A program made the position numbers and the translations under genes. Below, piece by piece: positions 55,043 to 60,879 of a DNA stretch of 60,879 nt (position 1 is its first letter; each line of letters starts with the position of its first letter). Below the pieces are notes generated by a model. That model saw only the letters and a program-made list of their open reading frames with translations. It was not told the DNA's origin and did not search any database. Origin of the DNA: an uncultured Clostridium sp. (GTDB lineage: Bacteria > Bacillota_A > Clostridia > TANB77 > CAG-508); the NCBI GenBank assembly GCA_947244675.1, contig CAMXLV010000001.1, positions 1 through 60,879 of the forward strand, in the 5' to 3' direction.

Positions 55043-56521
55043 ATGGAAAATACAAGATTGTATGAAGACATCGCAAAAAGGACAGATGGTGACATCTATG
55101 TGGGAGTAGTTGGTCCTGTTAGAACTGGTAAATCTACTTTTATTAAAAAATTTATGGATTTGTTAGTTATTCCCAATATTGATAATGAATATAAAAAAGA
55201 AAGGGCAAGAGATGAACTTCCACAAAGTGCTGGTGGAAAAACAATTATGACTACTGAGCCTAAATTTATTCCCAATGAGGCCATTGAAATTACACTTGAT
55301 AACAACTTAAAATTTAAAACTAGATTAGTTGATTGTGTTGGGTATTTAGTTGATAATGCCATTGGCTATTTAGAAGATGATATGCCTAGAATGGTAAAAA
55401 CACCTTGGTCTCAAGAAGAAATTCCTTTTGAGACAGCAGCAGAAATTGGAACAAAAAAGGTTATTGATGAACATTCAACTATTGGTATTTTAGTTACTAC
55501 TGATGGTTCTATTACTGATATTCCAAGAGAAGATTATATACAAGCAGAAGAAAGAGTGGTTCGTGAATTAAAACAATTGAATAAACCTTTTATTATTCTT
55601 TTAAATTCTAATGATCCTACTTCTAACTACACAAGAGAATTAGCTGATAAATTGAGTGACAAATATGCAACCACTGTTATTCCTATTAATTGTGAACTTT
55701 TAGATATTGATGATATTAACAATATGTTTTCTAAAGTCTTATATGAATTTCCAGTAGAGCAAATTTGCATGAAATTTCCTCGTTGGATGGATGGCTTATG
55801 TTATGATCATCCTTTAAAAGCACAATTATATAATGAAATTAGAGACGCTTTTTTAGATGTTCATGTCCTAAAAGATGTTTCTAGTTGTGTCGATAAAATC
55901 AGGCAAACAGAAATTATTGCTAAGAGTTCTATTGAAGATATTAGACTTGGTGATGGTACTGTAAATGTTGAAATTACACTAAAAGAAGATTTATTTTATC
56001 AAATTTTATCCGAAATTACAGGTGTTAGCGTTACCAATGAAGGAGATCTATTTAGTATTATCTCAGAACTGTCTAAAACCAAGAAAAAATTTGACCGTGT
56101 CTCCTATGCTTTAGAAGAAGTAGAAGCAAAAGGTTATGGTATTGTAACTCCATCTATTGATGATTTAGTTTTAGAAGAACCAGAAATGATAAAACAAGGT
56201 TCCCGTTTTGGTGTTAAATTAAAAGCAAAAGCTCCTTCCATTCATCTAATAAAAACATGTGTAGAAACAGAAGTTTCTCCTATTGTTGGATCTGAGAAAC
56301 AGTCTGAGGAATTAGTCAATTATTTGCTTTCTGAATTTGATAGTAATCCAAAAGAAATTTGGAAATCTAATATTTTTGGAAAGAGCTTACATGAATTAGT
56401 CAATGAAGGACTACAAACAAAACTTTCTAAAATGCCAGAAGATGCTCAATGTAAACTTCAAGAAACGTTAGAACGTATTGTAAATGAAGGTAGTGGCGGA
56501 TTGATTTGTATTATTCTTTAA
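55043..56521 (+). CDS. spoIVA: SpoIVA, spore coat morphogenetic ATPase
   Basis: 492 residues. MENTRLYEDIAKRTDGDIYVGVVGPVRTGKSTFIKKFMD is an unmistakable SpoIVA N-terminus with Walker A GPVRTGKST; the DIxREDY segment follows and the C-terminal tail ends GSGGLICIIL. Forms the ATP-driven basement layer of the spore coat. Shows that the organism sporulates. AGGAGGT upstream. Ends with a terminator at 56541. No in-frame CGG. Confidence 0.97.
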   Translation: MENTRLYEDIAKRTDGDIYVGVVGPVRTGKSTFIKKFMDLLVIPNIDNEYKKERARDELPQSAGGKTIMTTEPKFIPNEAIEITLDNNLKFKTRLVDCVGYLVDNAIGYLEDDMPRMVKTPWSQEEIPFETAAEIGTKKVIDEHSTIGILVTTDGSITDIPREDYIQAEERVVRELKQLNKPFIILLNSNDPTSNYTRELADKLSDKYATTVIPINCELLDIDDINNMFSKVLYEFPVEQICMKFPRWMDGLCYDHPLKAQLYNEIRDAFLDVHVLKDVSSCVDKIRQTEIIAKSSIEDIRLGDGTVNVEITLKEDLFYQILSEITGVSVTNEGDLFSIISELSKTKKKFDRVSYALEEVEAKGYGIVTPSIDDLVLEEPEMIKQGSRFGVKLKAKAPSIHLIKTCVETEVSPIVGSEKQSEELVNYLLSEFDSNPKEIWKSNIFGKSLHELVNEGLQTKLSKMPEDAQCKLQETLERIVNEGSGGLICIIL

Positions 56522-56540
56522 TCTGTTATAATAAAAGAAA

Positions 56541-56572
56541 AGTGAGGTATTACAAAATACCCCTCTTTTTTA
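56541..56572 (+). terminator. Terminator of spoIVA
   Basis: GAGGTATT pairs with AATACCCCTC (one bulge), followed by six Ts. Confidence 0.75.
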
Positions 56573-56581
56573 TTTTCTATT

Positions 56582-57770
56582 TTACTTATTCACCAACAAA
56601 ACCTTATGTTCTACTCCATTTATCGTAAAATGCAAATAAAACTTTTTATCAAAATCTTTTTTAGTAATATCGAATTTTACCTTATAAGTATTATCCAAAT
56701 AAGTTCCATTATCATTTTCCAAATAACTATATCTTTTACCTGTCTCATCTGTAATATAAATAGCTTCATCCATTTTTCTATTAAATTCTTCTTTTTCCAT
56801 TCCCATTCCGTTGCATAACTAAATCCCTAAAACCATCCATTTTAAAAATAACATTTGTTCCTGTTTCTGTTACTTTTAATTTTTTTAATTCAAACCCTTC
56901 TACTTCCTCTTCTAAAGTAAGTGATATACTCTGCCTTTGATAAAAATCATTTGGCACTTCCACCTCTAGTTTCCATTCTGCATCTGTTATCTTAAACTTC
57001 TGTTCCAAAGACATCTCTGGATTTTCTTCATCATATTCATACATCGTATATCCCACGTTAAAAATTCTAATAAATAACTTTTTACTCTTTGGAAAATCTC
57101 TTGGAGTTTTCATTGTCACTTGTGCTATCATATTTCCTTCTTTGGAAGTAATAACAGTTGCTCCTGTCAGCTGATCTGCTAATGGTCTAGCTGGAAAAAC
57201 ATCTTTAGGATTATATGCAATATCTTCTTCTTTATAAAGTTTTTTCCAATAAGAAGTACTCAAGCCTAATTCTCCCAAAGCCCCTTCATAAACACCATAT
57301 ACATTTTTGTTTTCATCATAAACCGCATATCCATAAGTAAATCCATCTGTATGAATTTGAATTTCTTTTGGAAATGCAAATTCCACATTCATACTATAAA
57401 AATCATCTGTAATCATTAAACTATCTAATTTTACCCCTATATTATCATGATAGCTATATTCCATTTGAATATTTTTTTCATTTCCTTCTTCCATTGCTTG
57501 CTTAATACTTGCCGAAGCATATTCTACTGGTCTATTTTCAAATTCTTTGTATTCAATGTTCCATTTAATTTGTGCATAAATACTTGGTGCTTCTACCCCT
57601 AGTATAATGGCAATTAACAAAATAGCTGCTAAGTTTAATACTCTTCGATTGATCTTATTACTTTTTTTATTACTTTTTTCCATTGCTGTTTGAATTGCCC
57701 TTGTAAAATTGGTAGGCACTTCTTTTTCTTCTGCAAATATTTTTTTCATTTTTTTATCAAATTCATTCAT
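56582..57770 (-). CDS. DUF4179 anti-sigma-type membrane protein, one CGG +1 frameshift
   Basis: 395 residues. N-terminal cytoplasmic helices, a TM helix near residues 45-60 (LNLAAILLIAIILGVEAPSIYA), then the beta-rich DUF4179/DUF5643-type extracellular part. In-frame CGG at 56810..56808 (CAA-C-GGA): unshifted reading ends NGNGKRRI-stop, while skipping the C gives Gly321 then MGMEKEEFNRKMDEAIYI and 75 residues ending VEHKVLLVNK. Overlaps the sigma factor gene by four bases. Probably sequesters that sigma factor. Confidence 0.88.
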
Positions 57771-58285
57771 TCTTCTTTTCCCCTTTCTAAATTTTCTTTT
57801 ACTTTTTGCCTCATTCTTCTTAGTTTCGTCTTTATGGTATTTTCATTTTTATTTAATATCTCAGCAATTTGTTTACTTGTATACCCATTACTATAATATA
57901 ATAAAAAGATGATTCTATCTTCACTAGAAAACATTTCTAAAATCTTTTCATAATCTAACTTGTCTTCTCTTTTCATTTCATGGCTATATTCTTTTCGATT
58001 TTCTACTGCTGATAAGGAAACCAACATCATTCTATTTTTTCTATATTTTTCATTGCACTGATTAATCAAAATTTTGTATAGCCATAGATTAAATTTGGTA
58101 TTGTCCTTTAATTTAGGTAATTTAGTATATAAAATTAGCATCGTTTCTTGCACAGCATCTTCAATATCTGCTTCGTTTCTTAATCTTGCCCTCGCTATTT
58201 TGTATAACTTTTTTTCATTTTTCAAAACAAGACTTGTTAAAGCCTCTTTGTCTCCTTTTTTTGCCTTTTCAATTAATTCTTCCAT
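57767..58285 (-). CDS. ECF sigma-70 factor
   Basis: 172 residues. Region 2 around ADIEDAVQETMLILYTKLPKL and region 4 HTH NGYTSKQIAEILNKNENTIKTKLRRM. Coupled to a DUF4179 membrane protein, the SigV/CsfV-like pair arrangement of Clostridia. Presumably responds to an envelope signal. Confidence 0.92.
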   Translation of the reverse strand: MEELIEKAKKGDKEALTSLVLKNEKKLYKIARARLRNEADIEDAVQETMLILYTKLPKLKDNTKFNLWLYKILINQCNEKYRKNRMMLVSLSAVENRKEYSHEMKREDKLDYEKILEMFSSEDRIIFLLYYSNGYTSKQIAEILNKNENTIKTKLRRMRQKVKENLERGKEE

Positions 58286-58364
58286 TTTTTCCCCCTTTTT
58301 TTATTATTTTTAGGTACCTCTTCTCTTTCTATTGATGTTTTTTTGTTTCAAAAAGTTTCAAAAA

Positions 58365-58412
58365 ACACCTTTTATGGTAAAAATATTTTATCATAAAAGA
58401 TGTTTCCTTCTT
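58365..58412. terminator. Inverted repeat upstream of the sigma operon
   Basis: ACACCTTTTATG and CATAAAAGATGT pair with one mismatch around a 15-base AT loop. Lies between the transglutaminase gene and the sigma operon; function could be termination or an operator. Confidence 0.5.
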
Positions 58413-58459
58413 AATTGGTATATCTAATTTATTATTTGCTAGACAATTACCACTAAACA

Positions 58460-59585
58460 TTATTCATAATTAGATGTCTTTAGTGGTGGATAACTAAATT
58501 CTCTTCCGTCCTTCTGTAAATTGTCCACTTGGTATATGATCTTTTAACATATCATTTGATCCTTTTAAAAAGTAACGATATTTGGAACTCTGGCTAACCC
58601 ATCCTGTTATTGATACTGGATCATCCCATGTACTATCAATGGCATACCAATCATGATCAATTTGTACATAATTCCAAGCATGATTTTCTGTTTTTCCTTC
58701 TGAATTTGTACCTTTTCCAATAACTACTGTACAAGGTATTCCTAAGTTATCCATTAAATATTTAAAGCTTCTTGCATATCCTTCACATACCGCTTCTCCC
58801 TTTACCATTGCACCATAAATGTTATAAATATTATCTTTTGAGATGGTAGTTTCATATTCTATGTTTTCTATTAAATAGTCATGCACCATTTTTATATTGT
58901 CATAAGTGGTATTTTTTCTGTTTCTTAAGATTTGATTTCTTACTTGTTCAATTTCTTTTATAGCCTTTTCTACTTCTTCTTCTGAAGAAAATTCATCTGT
59001 AAAATAGTTTTCCTCTTTTCCACTATTTATGAAAACTCCATAAGTAACATTTTTTCCTCTTGTGGTTGTTTCAATGTTTAAATACATTTTATTAGGACTT
59101 AAATAAAATATGTCTGGATTGTCATATGTATAAGCTTCTATAGCTGCTTGGTAATACTCTCCTAATCGTTCTTGCCCATTTTCATTGCTTAATAAGTCAC
59201 TAAATGCTGTTCCTAATTCTACCCTATAGTTTCCTTTTTTCATGTTTTCTTTATTGCTTTCAAATGCTTTGTATATCGTTTTTGAGTCTTCTTCTAATTG
59301 GTTATAAAAATATTTGTTTACTGTTATATCAGAATAATCTACTTTTTTGATTGGTTCTTTATTATCTTTTATTTTGTCAAATGGATTTTCTATAATTTTT
59401 GGTATCCTAATATCTTTGTCTATAGTATTAGCATTTTCTGAGAAAATAGTTTGTATCTTTTCTGGTTCTATATTAGTTTCTAAATCTATTAATTCTTTCC
59501 AAAAAATTATGCCAAATAAGACAATTGCACAAACAACTAAAAGTATTACTATTGTTATCATTACTGTTGCTAATTTACTTTTCAT
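58460..59585 (-). CDS. Membrane-anchored transglutaminase-like protein, one CGG +1 frameshift
   Basis: 374 residues. N-terminal TM helix, then transglutaminase core: GEAVCEGYARSFKYLMDNLGI (Cys), ENHAWNYVQI (His), AIDSTWDDP (Asp). In-frame CGG at 58508..58506 (GGA-C-GGA) near the end: unshifted reading stops at GRKRI; skipping the C gives Gly360 and REFSYPPLKTSNYE-stop, similar to typical C-termini of this family (F-YP-L). Cys protease/transglutaminase fold, extracellular. The shift adds only 15 residues, so it is the least essential site. Confidence 0.88.
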
Positions 59586-59702
59586 ACCATTTCTCCTTTG
59601 TTTTTTCTTCTCTTTTATTATAGCATTTTTTTATTGTAAAAACTAGTATATTTTGTGTTTTTTTAGAAATACTATTAAAAATTAAAAATGATGGAGAAAA
59701 CA

Positions 59703-60879
59703 ATGAGTTTGAAAAAATTATTTAATTCCTTATTTGCTTATCAACCTCCTGTTGACTATAATTTTAGTTTACCAGAAGAACGGAGAAATGGAATCTTGTA
59801 GCCTTCCAATGGACACTCCCAACGAAAAAGTAAAAATTTTTCCTAGCTTAAGTGTTAATATGGAATACATGAAAACAAAATATAATCTTTTAATCAATAG
59901 TGATGTCATTTTGCGTGAATTTACCATTAATGCTAGACGGCAAACAATACAATGCTTTTTTAGTCTATATTGATGGTATGGTAGATTCTGAAATCATGGA
60001 TAAATTTATTTTAGAACCTTTAATGCTTCGAAACCGAAGTAATTTATATGAAGGAAGCCAAAATAAAGTAATTTCTGAAGCAGTTGCTAATAACATAACT
60101 GTTCGTAAAATAAAAAAGTTCGATTTATCTAATTATTTATTAGGATGTTTAATGCCACAAAATGCAGTTAAAGAAGTGTCTGATTTTGATGAAGTTGCCA
60201 ATGGAATTAATTCTCGGAAATTGTGCTTTATTTATTGATACCCTAAACCTTGCTTTTGATATTGAAGTAAAAGGGTTTAAGCAAAGAAGTATTAATACTC
60301 CTAACAATGAAATTGTAATCAAAGGTCCTCATGAAGCTTTTGTAGAAAATATTAGAACCAATACCTCTTTGATTAGAAGAATTGTAAACAATGAAAACTT
60401 AATTATTGAAAATTTAGAAGTTGGTAAAATTACCAAAACCAAATGTGCTGTTTGTTATATGAAAAATATTACCAATTCTGATTTAGTAAATGAAGTAAAA
60501 TATCGTTTAAACAACTTAGAAATAGACTCTTTGCTATCTGCTGGTGAATTAGAACAATTATTAGTAGATCATAATGCTTTGGGTATTCCTGAAACACTTT
60601 CTACTGAAAGACCTGATAAAGCTTCCAAATTTTTGTTAAAAGGTCGTGTTATTGTCATCGTCAATGGAACTCCTTATGCTATTATTATGCCTTCTATTTT
60701 AATTGACTTTTTAACCTCTCCAGAAGATAGTAATATGAAAGTGGATTTCGCTAATTTCTTAAGGTGTCTTCGCTTTTTAGCTGCTTTTATTACTTTACTA
60801 CTTCCTGGTCTCTACGTTGCCATTAGTAGTTTTCACCAAGAAATTCTTCCCACTGCTCTTCTCTACTCTATTCTGAGTT
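59703..60879 (+). CDS. GerA/SpoVAF-type spore germination protein, 5' part, three CGG +1 frameshifts
   Basis: Open to the window edge (391 complete codons). Three in-frame CGGs: 59781-59783 (GAA-C-GGA, Gly27), 59938-59940 (AGA-C-GGC, Gly79), 60215-60217 (TCT-C-GGA, Gly171). Each unshifted frame ends within a few codons. With all three Cs skipped the protein reads smoothly and includes FLVYIDGMVD, GCLMPQNAV, GNCALFIDTLNLAF, VKGFKQRSI, VIKGPHEAFVENIRTNTSLIRR and ALGIPETLSTERPDKASKFLLKGRV, the hallmark GerA A-subunit motifs. It may be SpoVAF or a GerAA/GerKA subunit. Start at ATG 59703 (TGGAG upstream). Confidence 0.92.

Noticed and set aside
1..60879. Treating the 16 split genes as pseudogenes
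   Set aside because: All breaks are one type (+1 at in-frame CGG), with no nonsense codons or other indels in the same genes, and they include an integrase, RNase J and a pyrophosphorylase active site.
1..60879. CGG reassigned to another amino acid (as reported for some Bacillota)
   Set aside because: Reassignment alone cannot restore the frame; in every case the downstream homology is in the +1 frame.
1..60879. CRISPR array
   Set aside because: No regularly spaced direct repeats were seen.

Overview
The window is low-GC DNA from an anaerobic, endospore-forming member of the Bacillota (Clostridia-like, probably an uncultured gut lineage). SpoIVA, a GerA/SpoVAF germination protein, RNase J, DUF4363 and YetF-type DUF421 proteins, and Shine-Dalgarno starts throughout all point that way.

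Positions 1 to about 42,650 are the right-hand part of a PBSX-like contractile-tail (myovirus-type) prophage; its left end lies outside the window. Read right to left on the minus strand it runs: integrase and lysogeny switch (39.3-42.6 kb, partly plus strand); early and replication genes (Rad50-like ATPase, SpoVS, RecT, metallo-beta-lactamase-fold protein, DnaD-like initiator, DUF1064 nuclease, HNH endonuclease and many small genes); a metabolic block (MetK-like, amidoligase, gamma-glutamylcyclotransferase); an ArpU-like late regulator; a late promoter followed by an attenuator-like hairpin; two DNA methyltransferases with ParB-like domains; terminases, portal, a MuF toxin-type head protein with a CPCC immunity-type partner, a structured non-coding stretch, scaffold, capsid, connectors, sheath, tube, a tail chaperone with a classical -1 frameshift, tape measure, XkdP/Q/R/S/T/U and a tail fibre running off the edge.

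Positions 42.7-60.9 kb are host chromosome: RNase J, an unknown coiled-coil protein, acyl-CoA synthetase with a TetR regulator, a Lon-like protease, DUF4363, DUF421, a small membrane protein, a left-handed beta-helix protein, a UDP-sugar pyrophosphorylase, SpoIVA, a DUF4179 anti-sigma-type protein with its ECF sigma factor, a transglutaminase, and a GerA/SpoVAF protein truncated by the window.

The outstanding observation is a recoding rule. I find 20 in-frame CGG codons in recognisable genes, and at every one the frame is broken and is restored exactly by skipping the C, so that CGGN is read as glycine GGN. They affect 16 genes, 10 sites in the prophage and 10 in the host, on both strands, always as CGG in the sense strand. 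Roughly 70 sense-strand CGG trinucleotides that straddle two codons cause no shift. I found no in-frame CGG read as arginine, although CGA, CGT and CGC are used. This looks like an unassigned CGG codon serving as a general +1 frameshift (or CGGN quadruplet glycine) signal shared by chromosome and prophage. Coding coordinates below join the fragments across these sites.
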